64,000 bases of DNA, taken from assembly GCF_002218085.1 (NCBI RefSeq), contig NZ_BDUC01000010.1:18013-82012 (forward strand), read 5' to 3'. The notes below the pieces were generated by a model, which searched no databases, was not told where the DNA came from, and was given only the letters and a program-made list of their open reading frames with translations. The translations under genes and the position numbers were made by a program. Positions 25,195-33,837 of the stretch are shown in pieces. The number at the start of each line of letters is the position of its first letter. Position 1 is the stretch's first letter. The DNA is from Tolypothrix sp. NIES-4075 (lineage in GTDB: Bacteria > Cyanobacteriota > Cyanobacteriia > Cyanobacteriales > Nostocaceae).

Positions 25195-25377
25195 TTTAAG
25201 AATTAAGAGTTAGGTAGAGACGTTCCACACCGAACGTCTGTACGAGAGAATTTATCGCGGTTTTCAATTGATGAAAACCTCACCCCCAACCCCTCTCCTT
25301 GCTAAGGAGAGGGGAGATAAAGCGAAGCTTTATCGGGGTGAGGTGATAGCATGTACCTCACCAAACCGAAAATCACT
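25195..25377. repeat. scyC-scyD spacer with folded repeat (three-way junction)
   Basis: Outer arms CCTCACCCC (25278-25286) and GGGGTGAGG (25335-25343) enclose two inner hairpins: CCCTCTCCTT (25291-25300) with AAGGAGAGGG (25304-25313), and ATAAAGC with GCTTTAT (25317-25333). A separate hairpin GTAGAGACGTTC/GAACGTCTGTAC lies at about 25213-25242. The element sits in the operon and could tune scyD expression. Confidence 0.75.
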
Positions 25378-26328
25378 TTATTTAGCCAGCGGTGCGTAGC
25401 TCTGACCACGGTCAAACGATTGTAGATTGCCGGCTTTGGCTTCTGTCAAACGTTTGATGTTCATGTTCTCAGCACCAAAGTCTTCAATTTGAAGTTTGCC
25501 GTAAGGCAGTTGTTCACCGTGTTTCCAAAATGTGATTCGGTGCAGAATGAAACCAGGAGCTTCTGGATCGCCGAAAGCATAAGAAGCCGGTATCAACATA
25601 CTCGGACAGCGTTGATAAAATCCTTGCTCAGGATAGAAGAATTCATGCTCTACCAAATACCATTTGCTAACAGGTTCTACCCGCAGCGAAACTTTTACTT
25701 TATGACCGTATTCATCGCGATACTCACCGGATAAAGCAGAAATTTCACCATCTGGTCGCACTAAATGTGCCCAGTCGTTCATATTTCTCAAATCTGACAA
25801 ATACGCGACTCCTACTTCTATAGGAGCATCAACATAAATGGTGTCAGTATCAATAAAGTAACGCCCTTTTGCAGCTGATGTCAGACCGGCTTTGCGTTCC
25901 AAGTTAGCTTTGAGCGAACGACATTCAGAAGTATGTACGGTATGAATTCCCTGCATAATCATCTGAGTTTGTCGCTTTGGATCGACAAAACTTAACCAGT
26001 GAAAATACACACCCTTTTCATCTGTTCCTGGCTCAATGTAATCGCTAGGGAAAAGCAGAACCGGATAAACTTGAAAATATTTCTGATACTCAAGTCCACA
26101 ATGCCACTCAATACCTTGAAGTTGCGAGTGTTGCAGTTTTTTAACGTGATAGTAGAGGTCTCTATGATAACCTGAGGCACTTCCGCGCCAGGTATCTTCG
26201 TCCATTTGCTCTGCCATCCGGCTATAAAGTGTCCACTCGTCTAAGTTTTTTAGACTGCAAAGGTACTCGTAAGTATTCTCTAGTGAATTTGCAATATAAG
26301 CGGATGTAGCAAAGGTATTTTTTTCCAC
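25378..26328 (-). CDS. scyC: ScyC, scytonemin monomer cyclase
   Basis: ScyC cyclises the acyloin beta-ketoacid made by ScyA into the tricyclic ketone precursor of scytonemin. The 316-residue protein appears to contain two SRPBCC-like halves (residues about 1-140 and 150-290), each with a membrane-free alpha/beta pattern: TSAYIANSLENTYEYLCSLK in the first and TIYVDAPIEVGVAYLSDLRN in the second. The start is GTG 26328, with AAAGGAG eight bases upstream, which decides it. It lies between scyB and scyD, the standard order. Confidence 0.92.
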   Translation of the reverse strand: MEKNTFATSAYIANSLENTYEYLCSLKNLDEWTLYSRMAEQMDEDTWRGSASGYHRDLYYHVKKLQHSQLQGIEWHCGLEYQKYFQVYPVLLFPSDYIEPGTDEKGVYFHWLSFVDPKRQTQMIMQGIHTVHTSECRSLKANLERKAGLTSAAKGRYFIDTDTIYVDAPIEVGVAYLSDLRNMNDWAHLVRPDGEISALSGEYRDEYGHKVKVSLRVEPVSKWYLVEHEFFYPEQGFYQRCPSMLIPASYAFGDPEAPGFILHRITFWKHGEQLPYGKLQIEDFGAENMNIKRLTEAKAGNLQSFDRGQSYAPLAK

Positions 26329-26340
26329 TGGGCACTCCTT

Positions 26341-26465
26341 TAAAAAGTTAGTAGTTAGTAGTTAGTGGTCAGTGGTTAGTGGTTGGTGGTTGGTGGTTGG
26401 TGGTTGGTAATTAAATACTCCAACTAACAAATAACAACTATCAACTCTCAACCAACAACTATCAA
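26341..26465. repeat. Foldback short-repeat spacer between scyB and scyC
   Basis: TTAGTAGTTAGTGGTTGGTGG units (26349-26410) are followed by AACAAATAACAACTATCAAC units, the complementary composition, so a foldback can form. No gene is seen. Confidence 0.7.
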
Positions 26466-27533
26466 CTAACGACTAACAAGCATTTCCTTATTCTTAATTT
26501 TTCTGGCTTTCATAATCCGTTCTTCTGCCAACTGTTTAGCAGCTTCATTGGTGCTGATTTCCTGCTGTTTGGCGCGAGCGAAAATCTCAAGTAGTGTGTC
26601 GTAGATATTGTGCAATTGCTTAAAGGCTTTTTCTTCGTTATACCCAATCATTTCGTTATAAACGTTGATGAGTCCTCCAGCATTAATTACATAATCTGGA
26701 GAGTAAAGAATTCCTTTTTCTACTAGCATCTGACTGTGTATTTCTTCCTGAGCTAGCTGATTATTGGCGGCACCGGCAATAATCGTAGCTTTCATGCTAT
26801 GAAGAGTCTGGCTGTTGAGAATTCCACCTAAAGCACAAGGAGAAAATATATCGACATCAAGGGAGTAAATTTCGTCTGGTGCTACAACAGTTGCACCAAA
26901 AGTACGTTTTACTTCTTCTGCTTTTTCTTGACTAATATCAGTGACAAAAAGCTCTGCACCGTTTTCGTGTAAAAGTTGGCAAACATTTCTACCGACGTTG
27001 CCCAAACCTTGAACCGCGACTTTCAAGCCTTCTAAACTTTCGCTTTGCAGGCGAAATTTAACCGCAGCTTTGATGCCTAAAAATACACCTTGAGCTGTGA
27101 TGGGAGCAGGTCCGCCAGATTTTTCTTCTACGCCGACTACATAATTAGTTTCTTTACTAATTGTTCTGACATTTTCCGGGGTAAGATTCACGTCTTGCCC
27201 GGTGATAAAACGTCCTTGCAGTCTGTCTACAAAACGTCCGTAAGCTCTAAATAATTCTTCGGTTTTATGTGCGGGATCAGCAATAATAACTGCTTTGCCT
27301 CCACCAACGGGAATGTTGGCACAAGCTGCTTTGTAAGTCATCCCACGACTTAAACGAAGGGCATCTTTTAAAGCAGCCTCTTCGTTGACATAAGGCAACA
27401 TTCGTGTTGCCCCCATTGCGGGTCCTAAGCTGGTGTCATGGATGGCAATTATTGCTTTGATATCTGGGTTTTTGCCATGACAAAATAAAACTTGCTCGTG
27501 ACCCATTTCTTGTACTGTGTCAAAAAGGTTCAC
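26466..27533 (-). CDS. scyB: ScyB, NAD-dependent tryptophan dehydrogenase
   Basis: ScyB oxidatively deaminates L-tryptophan to indole-3-pyruvate, the first committed step of scytonemin synthesis. It belongs to the Glu/Leu/Phe/Val dehydrogenases. The frame opens at GTG 27545, but a second GTG at 27533 has GGAG seven bases upstream and gives MNLFDTVQEMGHEQVLF. With this start the substrate and catalytic lysines are K68 (GMTYKAA) and K80 (PVGGGKAVI), exactly the leucine dehydrogenase numbering. The NAD-binding motif VQGLGNVGRNV is near residue 178. The length is 355. It follows scyA after a repeat spacer. Confidence 0.95.
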   Translation of the reverse strand: MNLFDTVQEMGHEQVLFCHGKNPDIKAIIAIHDTSLGPAMGATRMLPYVNEEAALKDALRLSRGMTYKAACANIPVGGGKAVIIADPAHKTEELFRAYGRFVDRLQGRFITGQDVNLTPENVRTISKETNYVVGVEEKSGGPAPITAQGVFLGIKAAVKFRLQSESLEGLKVAVQGLGNVGRNVCQLLHENGAELFVTDISQEKAEEVKRTFGATVVAPDEIYSLDVDIFSPCALGGILNSQTLHSMKATIIAGAANNQLAQEEIHSQMLVEKGILYSPDYVINAGGLINVYNEMIGYNEEKAFKQLHNIYDTLLEIFARAKQQEISTNEAAKQLAEERIMKARKIKNKEMLVSR

Positions 27534-27545
27534 CCTACACTCCAC

Positions 27546-27668
27546 TTTTTAATTTTGGTAATTGGGAATTGGAAATTGGGAATTGGGAATTGGGAATTGG
27601 GCATCGGTAATAATTCTTTTTAAGCGTCCAAGCGTCCCCATTACCCATTACCCATTCCCCATTACCCA
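27546..27668. repeat. TTGGGAA heptamer tract between scyA and scyB
   Basis: GGGAATT/TTGGAAA units (27556-27602) are followed by ATTACCC/CATTCCCC units (27638-27670), the reverse complement, so the spacer forms a foldback. It is a classic heptanucleotide repeat of heterocystous cyanobacteria. Confidence 0.75.
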
Positions 27669-29471
27669 TTAGATATTTGGAAATGAAATTTGCACTGCGG
27701 AATTTTTCGCAGGAGTTGCTTTGACTCCTTGTGCGGCTAAACTTTGATTGCGACCTTTGGAAGGTGCGGCTCGATTGGGGTCAATGATGACATCGATAAC
27801 GAAGGGAACATCTGAAGCGATCGCTTGTTCTAATGCTGCCTCTACATCAGACTCTTTCAGGACTCTGATTCCTTCTGCTCCCATTCCTCTAGCAATCATC
27901 ACAAAGTCTGTGGGGGGAATTGATGCATCTGCTCCAGTGAGTCCCAACAATTTCATCCCTTGATGGCACATGTTGTAACGTGCATCGTTAAGCACAATCC
28001 AGATTGCGGGAATTTGGTATTTGACGGCGGTGCTGATTTCGTTATTCATCAACATTGCTCCATCGCCAACAATGGCTACGGCTTTACCATTCCGGGCTTG
28101 GGCGGCTCCGACAACTCCGGTAGCGGCGTGACCCATTGCCCCAACTCCGGTGCTGACTCGGTAACGATTAGTTTGAGAAAATCTCAGGAAATGAGTTGAC
28201 CAGGTAAACGAGTTACCGCACTCTGCCATAACTACGGCATCGCTACCTTCTACGATGACTTTTTGAATGGCTGCCATCAATACTTCTGGTCGCACTGGAG
28301 TATCTGGGGCACCGGCTTCAATTAATTCTTGTTCGGGGTTGGGTAAGGAAATCGCAGACGCGGTATTCTCTGGCATGTGCTTCAGCAGTGCTTGGACAAA
28401 GGCTTTGATGTCAGCCTGCACGGGGTAGGTTTTGGTAGATGCGTAAGCTACTCCTGGTACTTGTGGATCAATGTCTACATGCACGAAGCCACCTGGGGGA
28501 ACCATTACAGGACTCCAAAACGAGGTCGGTTCACCTAAGCGTGTTCCTAAGACTAGGGTGCGTAAGGGAATTCCAGATTGCATGTATGTCATGACAGACC
28601 CATGACCACCTAAACCTGTAACTCCGACAAACTGCGGATGTTCTTCAGGAAAGATGCCTTTACCGCGAGGTGAACACATAACTGCTGCACCTGTTCTTTC
28701 TGCAAGCTGGAGAATTTCTTCGGCTGCATTTCGCGCACCGAATCCAACCCAGATGGCAAAGGGTCCTTCGGATAGTAATTCTACTGATTTGGCGATCGCC
28801 TCTTGTGATGGCGCTACCGATAAGGAACCAACTCCTAAATCGGGCAACGTTGTTTCATCAACTAAGGTTGTCTGTAGACGTGTGGGAATGCTCAAATGCG
28901 CCACAAATCCGCCCGGTTGCGCTAACCCAAGAGCAATTCTCCGAAAAATCTGTGGAAGTTGATCGGCAGATTCAATCGTGACAGCATAGTTGAACAGCGC
29001 TCCGGAAGTGAATATGCCGCTACTGGGCAATGTATCGGTGCTGGTCTCCTGAATCCCCCAGCGTCCGCGATTCGCTGCTGAGGTGCAAGCTGATAACAAA
29101 ATGACTTTTGCGCCTTCTCCACGAGCCGCAAATAAGCCTGTGAGGGCATTAGTCATTCCCGGTCCTGCGGTGGTGAAAACTACGCTCGGAGTGCCAGTAG
29201 CAAAATAGGCTTCAGTAGCAGCAAAGGCGGCTCCGGCTTCATGGCGAAAGTTCAGCACCTGCATGGTACTATTTGATAGCGCACCCCAAAGGCTTGCCAT
29301 CGCTCCCCCGGCGACACCATAGGCGCAGCCTACTCCCAAGTTCTCTAACATTTCGGCGATCGCATCCGCAACTGTCAGCGATTTGGAGTTTTTGCCTGAT
29401 TCTAGATAACCGTCTAGCTTGTACGGTTCTGCGGTGATTTGTGTTGTAGATGCGGTATATTTTTGAGTCAT
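27669..29471 (-). CDS. scyA: ScyA, thiamine-diphosphate-dependent acyloin synthase
   Basis: ScyA, an acetolactate-synthase-like ThDP enzyme, couples indole-3-pyruvate with p-hydroxyphenylpyruvate. The 600-residue protein has the three usual domains: the PYR domain with the catalytic Glu at residue 78 (NFRHEAGAAFAATEAYF), a central domain, and the PP domain with the ThDP/Mg motif VGDGAMLMNNEISTA through LNDARYN (about 465-495). It lacks the FAD-dependence features of the anabolic enzyme as far as I can judge. It is the first gene of the locus, and its promoter must lie in the 1-kb divergent spacer upstream. Confidence 0.95.
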   Translation of the reverse strand: MTQKYTASTTQITAEPYKLDGYLESGKNSKSLTVADAIAEMLENLGVGCAYGVAGGAMASLWGALSNSTMQVLNFRHEAGAAFAATEAYFATGTPSVVFTTAGPGMTNALTGLFAARGEGAKVILLSACTSAANRGRWGIQETSTDTLPSSGIFTSGALFNYAVTIESADQLPQIFRRIALGLAQPGGFVAHLSIPTRLQTTLVDETTLPDLGVGSLSVAPSQEAIAKSVELLSEGPFAIWVGFGARNAAEEILQLAERTGAAVMCSPRGKGIFPEEHPQFVGVTGLGGHGSVMTYMQSGIPLRTLVLGTRLGEPTSFWSPVMVPPGGFVHVDIDPQVPGVAYASTKTYPVQADIKAFVQALLKHMPENTASAISLPNPEQELIEAGAPDTPVRPEVLMAAIQKVIVEGSDAVVMAECGNSFTWSTHFLRFSQTNRYRVSTGVGAMGHAATGVVGAAQARNGKAVAIVGDGAMLMNNEISTAVKYQIPAIWIVLNDARYNMCHQGMKLLGLTGADASIPPTDFVMIARGMGAEGIRVLKESDVEAALEQAIASDVPFVIDVIIDPNRAAPSKGRNQSLAAQGVKATPAKNSAVQISFPNI

Positions 29472-30458
29472 TGCTTTTACGTAATTAAAACGAAAATTGC
29501 TGGCATAAGAATCTCTGTACCTTACTCAACCTGCCCTGACACTCATTTCTTCGGGAATGCAGAAAACGAAAAACTGAGTTGTTCTTGTAACTTTTGACTT
29601 GGCTTGGTTGGCAGTAGGAACACTTAAATATGGCAAAAGTATATAGATAGTTAGCACTAAACCTTTCTGCTGTGCTTCTGGAAACAAGCCTACGGGAGAT
29701 TAAGAAGTATTTACAATGAATAATCTTTTGATCGCCTTGTCAATTCTTTTGCTGTTTAACAATAGCTGCAATGCTCATTCTGCATAGCTTATAAATCTCT
29801 ACCTTGCGATAGTTGAATGAAATAGCAATCCCTTGAATAACTAAAATATAAGTATTAAAAATTACAATATTTTTTTGAGGCAAAGTGAACAAAAAATCAT
29901 TTTTTATTTGTAGCTCTGTTTTTGCCAAATAGCTTTGAACTCAGATGTTTGTGCTGTTGAACACATCAATATTTAATACACAGTCTACCTTTTGGTGGAT
30001 GTGGAACAATTAGGTATATTGATTACTGAAAAGTGTATTTCTTGTGACGGATGACAAACATGTGGTATTGTGATGAAGTTTATAAAGGAGGAAGTTAAGA
30101 TAAATTAAATTTATGAGTTAAGATTTGCATCAGCCCTTGGGGAAATTCAAGATTTTCTTGCCATTTTGAAGCAAAAAAAGCTAACGGTCAGTGTTAATAA
30201 TAGAAATTGTTTTATTTTCTCTTTCTATTGTTTAAACTAGCCGTTTATTGCAGTTTTTATTTGTTGTTTGAGATACGTAAATCTGGGATTGTAAAGATTA
30301 AGTAAAGTTTTATTAAGAAGATGAGTTTTCTGATAATTTAATAAGTGGGATTAAAAAAATTAATACCTTGAATACGGGAGTAGAAATTTTTAGTAATTCC
30401 TGATTACAAGCCCATTTATGACATTGGTGCAGACGGATTGAAAAGGCTTAGTAGGGCT
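29472..30458. promoter_or_regulatory. Divergent control region between scyA and the two-component genes
   Basis: This nearly 1-kb AT-rich region separates scyA from the oppositely oriented sensor kinase and must hold both promoters and any operator for the UV-A response. I cannot place -10/-35 boxes with confidence. A segment at 29709-29757 (with ATTTACAATGAATAATC) closely resembles 825-870 at the far end of the cluster. An orphan ribosome-site-like AAAGGAGG lies at 30084-30091 without a useful start codon after it. The 62-codon minus frame at 29740-29928 is not convincing as a gene. Confidence 0.6.
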
Positions 30459-32438
30459 ATGAATCTTGGCGATTACAAGTTAGTTCCATCCAACTCTAAA
30501 TTGGCTTCAATGCCTCAAGAGTTGCAATTGGCTCATTTACTGATAAATCAGGTTGGAGATGCAGCTTTTTGTCTACAAGAGAACTCCGAGTTTCTCTATG
30601 TAAACGATGCGACCTGTCGCATTACTGAGTATTCCCGTGAGGAATTACTGAGGATGAGGTTGCAGGATGTCGATGTAGATTTCTTGCCAGAAGTTTGGTT
30701 GGAACAATGGCGATCGCTAAAATCACAAGGTTCGCTTTGTTTGAAATCGCGTTACCGCACAAAGAAAGGGCAGATGTTTTTGATGGGGATTACCCTGACT
30801 TACATAGAACATCAAGGTAAGCAAATTGCTTGTGCAATCGCAAGCGATCGCAGTCAGGAGATAGTAGAATTCAGTATGCAACAGTATGCTGAGAAATCCA
30901 AAGATGCCAACATTGAGTTACATCAGGAAGTATCTGCTCAATATCAGCAAAAAGAAGAAGAACTCAAAACATCTGTTAATTTACTGCGTTCGACTCTCGA
31001 ATCTACTGCTAATGGCATACTTGCGGTAAATTTTGATGGGGAGATTCTTTGCTACAATCAAAAATTCACGGATATGTGGCAACTTCCCAAATCAATAACC
31101 ATATCTAGAAAATGCAAACGAGCTAAGAGCTTTTTTGAGAGCCAAGTTAAAGATAGACAGCTTTTTCGCGATTGCGTGTGGGAAATGGAAATTCAATGCG
31201 CGAGCGAAAGATACGATTTACTAGAATTGAAAGATGGGAGAACCTTTGCACACTACTCGGAACCCCAGCGACTTGATGATAAAATTATCGGCAGAGTCTG
31301 GAGTATTTGGGACGTTACAGAATTCAAACGCACTGAAGCAGCACTGAAGCTGAACGAATCGAGATTTCGTACTTTGGCAGAAAACACCGATGCTAGTGTT
31401 TTCCTAATTCAAAACTCAAAGCTTTGCTACGTAAATCAGGCGGCGGAGGAACTCACAGGCTACACTAAAAAAGAACTGCTGAATAATTTTAATCTTGACC
31501 AATTAATTACAAGCAAAAAGCTCAGGCAAGTCAACAAGCTAGATCGTGCGGGTGCGTGTGAATACCAAGAAATGCAGATTGTCACCAAAAGTGGCTCACA
31601 ACGCTGGCTAGCTTGTACTGTGGAAGTGATGGATGGATTACTTGATTTTTCTGGTAAGCCAGTAGAATTCGTCACAGCGATTGATATCACCGATTACAAA
31701 AGCGCAGAATCAGAAGTTCGGCAAGCTTTAGAACAAGCAAAAAAACTCAGCGAACTGAGAGAACGCTTTGTTTCTATGCTGTGTCATCAATTCCGCACAC
31801 CACTGAATATTGTATCGTTTTCTTCTGACTTGCTCAAACGCCATCTCCACCAATGGAATGAAGAGAAAACCCGCTCTTATCTTGATTTAATTCAAAATGC
31901 TGTCCATGAAATCAGCCAACTGTTAGATGAGGTTTTGTTGTTTGGTAAAGCAGAAGCCGCAAAGTTAGAATGTAACCCTAGACCAGTTGACTTACAACAG
32001 TTTTGTCGTGATATTACAGCACAGATGCACTTAGCAACTGATAAGCAAACATCAATTGATTTTATCAGTCCAGGTGATTGCTCAACTGCTTATTTAGATC
32101 CGAAACTGCTGCATCATATTTTAACGAATTTACTCTCAAATGCAATTAAGTATTCTCCTGATGGAAGTACGGTTATTTTTGAGTTGCACTGTGAAGATGA
32201 AGAAGTAATTTTTCAAGTTAAAGATGCAGGGATTGGGATTCCCGTAGTAGATCGACAACAAATATTTGAAGCATTTTATCGCGGTAGCAATGTCGATAGT
32301 ATCCCCGGCACTGGTTTGGGTTTATCGGTTGTCAAAACTCTAGTAGAGATACATAGAGGTCGAATTGCTGTTGAAAGTGATGTGGGTGCAGGCACTAAAT
32401 TTACTGTCGTGTTGCCCAATAGAATTGCTGAGTCTTAA
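30459..32438 (+). CDS. PAS-domain sensor histidine kinase, putative scytonemin regulator
   Basis: A cytoplasmic sensor kinase of 659 residues if ATG 30459 is used. The frame opens seven codons earlier at a TTG, and the choice is uncertain. PAS domains lie at about residues 30-140 (FCLQENSEFLYVNDATC), 180-290 (GILAVNFDGEILCYNQKF) and 305-420 (VFLIQNSKLCYVNQAAEELTG). A HisKA domain follows with the phospho-acceptor in MLCHQFRTPLN (about H443), then HATPase with NLLSNAIKYSPDG, VKDAGIGIP and GTGLGLSVV. No membrane helix is present. It is divergent from scyA and followed by its response regulator, the arrangement known next to the Nostoc punctiforme scytonemin cluster, where the pair controls induction. 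Confidence 0.9.
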   Translation: MNLGDYKLVPSNSKLASMPQELQLAHLLINQVGDAAFCLQENSEFLYVNDATCRITEYSREELLRMRLQDVDVDFLPEVWLEQWRSLKSQGSLCLKSRYRTKKGQMFLMGITLTYIEHQGKQIACAIASDRSQEIVEFSMQQYAEKSKDANIELHQEVSAQYQQKEEELKTSVNLLRSTLESTANGILAVNFDGEILCYNQKFTDMWQLPKSITISRKCKRAKSFFESQVKDRQLFRDCVWEMEIQCASERYDLLELKDGRTFAHYSEPQRLDDKIIGRVWSIWDVTEFKRTEAALKLNESRFRTLAENTDASVFLIQNSKLCYVNQAAEELTGYTKKELLNNFNLDQLITSKKLRQVNKLDRAGACEYQEMQIVTKSGSQRWLACTVEVMDGLLDFSGKPVEFVTAIDITDYKSAESEVRQALEQAKKLSELRERFVSMLCHQFRTPLNIVSFSSDLLKRHLHQWNEEKTRSYLDLIQNAVHEISQLLDEVLLFGKAEAAKLECNPRPVDLQQFCRDITAQMHLATDKQTSIDFISPGDCSTAYLDPKLLHHILTNLLSNAIKYSPDGSTVIFELHCEDEEVIFQVKDAGIGIPVVDRQQIFEAFYRGSNVDSIPGTGLGLSVVKTLVEIHRGRIAVESDVGAGTKFTVVLPNRIAES

Positions 32439-32530
32439 GTTTTGAATAAAAACTTTTACTCAGCACTAATTAAGTACTCGGCATAAAGAAAGAGTGTTTA
32501 TTTTCTACTAAAAATTGTGGTAATTTAATT

Positions 32531-33361
32531 ATGATGCAACAATCAGTCAAAAAAATTCTCGTAATTGAAGATAATGCAATCACCCGCAATCTCTTCTTAG
32601 ACAGTCTGCAAGCTGAAGGTTTTGATACAATAGCTGCTCATAACGGTGTTACTGGCATCCAGCAAGCACAAGAGCATTCACCGGACTTGATAATTTGTGA
32701 TATTATGATGCCGGATATGGATGGTTATGCAGTTCTCGCTGCGCTGCGGCAAGAGCCGATAACAGCGATTATTCCCTTCATTTTTCTGACTGGCAGCAAC
32801 AGCACAGAAGATATGCGTAAAGGGATGGAATTGGGCGCAGATGACTATCTTACCAAACCGTGTACAGTAGAGCAATTGCTCAGAGCGATCGCTACCCGAT
32901 TAGAAAAGCAAACTCAGATCCGCTACTGGTGTGCGATCAATTCTCATCAAATGTCAGCATCGTTACCAACACCAATAACTTCAACCGAAGAACCTCTTGA
33001 GTTCAGCTTTCCATCGGTTCCTCAACTCAAAGAAGTTTTTGATTATATCGAAGCTCATTATCAAGAAGGAATTACTTTGTGTGATGTAGCTCAAGCAGTT
33101 GGTTATTCCTCCGCTTACTTAACTAATCGAGTTGCAAAGAAGACGGGAGACACCGTAAATACTTGGATTGTTAAACGCAGAATGGCAGCCGCACGTTATT
33201 TACTTCAAAATACTGACCAAAGTATCGAGCAAATTGCTACAAGCCTCGGCTACCAGAATGCGTGTCATTTCTCCCGTCAGTTCCGTCAACACAACGAGAT
33301 ACCTCCCCAAACCTGGCGAAAAAAGCATCAATTTATACCGGAACATGTCGGCGCAGTTTAA
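32531..33361 (+). CDS. Response regulator with AraC-type DNA-binding domain
   Basis: This 276-residue protein has an N-terminal receiver domain (acidic pair E13 D14, phospho-acceptor D57 in IICDIMMPDMDGY, conserved Thr in FLTGS and Lys in LTKPC). A linker follows, and then a C-terminal AraC/XylS double helix-turn-helix (about residues 165-265, with ITLCDVAQAVGYSSAYLTNRV and IEQIATSLGYQNACHFSRQFR). It lies 92 bases after the sensor kinase and is surely its partner. Together they are the likely transcription activators of the scy locus. Its last four bases overlap the end of the convergent DUF3082 gene. Confidence 0.92.
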   Translation: MMQQSVKKILVIEDNAITRNLFLDSLQAEGFDTIAAHNGVTGIQQAQEHSPDLIICDIMMPDMDGYAVLAALRQEPITAIIPFIFLTGSNSTEDMRKGMELGADDYLTKPCTVEQLLRAIATRLEKQTQIRYWCAINSHQMSASLPTPITSTEEPLEFSFPSVPQLKEVFDYIEAHYQEGITLCDVAQAVGYSSAYLTNRVAKKTGDTVNTWIVKRRMAAARYLLQNTDQSIEQIATSLGYQNACHFSRQFRQHNEIPPQTWRKKHQFIPEHVGAV

Positions 33362-33672
33362 CTTTTTTGTCTCAACTGCTGTAGCAGTAATTGTACTCCT
33401 AAAGCGAACAAACCAAGAGTTACGATCGCAAATACCCCTGTTCCTAAGGTGAATACACCTATAACTAGGGTACGCACTGCGGAGGAGATTCTGATGGTTA
33501 ATTGGTTTTGTGAATGGATGGGGTTCGTGGCGAAACTGATAGCGATCGCATTTAATAAAGAGTATGATGCGATCGCAAGTCCTCCAGAAATTATCGATCC
33601 AATTACAGAGCGTAATGGAGTCGCTGAATTTTTTTGTGTCTCTGGTTGTTGAATTAAATTTGGGTCACTCAT
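33358..33672 (-). CDS. DUF3082 family small membrane protein
   Basis: A 104-residue protein with two hydrophobic helices (SVIGSIISGGLAIASYSLL and LVIGVFTLGTGVFAIVTLGL), matching the cyanobacterial DUF3082 family, commonly found near ispE. I chose ATG 33672 (MSDPNLIQQPETQ). The frame is open 46 codons further upstream, but these are a translated heptamer tract (QLPIPNSQFPIPN). It is convergent with the response regulator and overlaps it by four bases. Confidence 0.8.
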   Translation of the reverse strand: MSDPNLIQQPETQKNSATPLRSVIGSIISGGLAIASYSLLNAIAISFATNPIHSQNQLTIRISSAVRTLVIGVFTLGTGVFAIVTLGLFALGVQLLLQQLRQKS

Positions 33673-33837
33673 AGGATTGGGAATTGGGAATGGGTAATTG
33701 GGAATTGGTAATTGGGAATTGGTAGTTGGGAATTGGGAATTGGTAGTTGGTAATTGGTAATTGGGAATTGGGAATTGGGAATTGGGAATTGGTAGTTGGT
33801 GATTGGTCATTCCCCATTACCCATTACCCATTACCCA
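33673..33837. repeat. TTGGGAA/TTGGTAA heptamer tract
   Basis: More than 15 heptamer units (TTGGGAA, TTGGTAA, TTGGTAG) lie between 33676 and 33810, followed by CCCATTA units in the complementary sense (33811-33846). This is one of the longest such tracts in the window. It is open in one frame and encodes a PIPNSQF-like repeat. Confidence 0.85.

Noticed and set aside
29740..29928. 62-codon minus frame in the divergent spacer
   Set aside because: AT-rich, no recognisable family and no good ribosome site. It lies where promoters are expected.
33673..33837. Possible CRISPR array
   Set aside because: The repeat units are 7 bp without spacers. This is a heptanucleotide repeat tract, and no cas gene is in the window.
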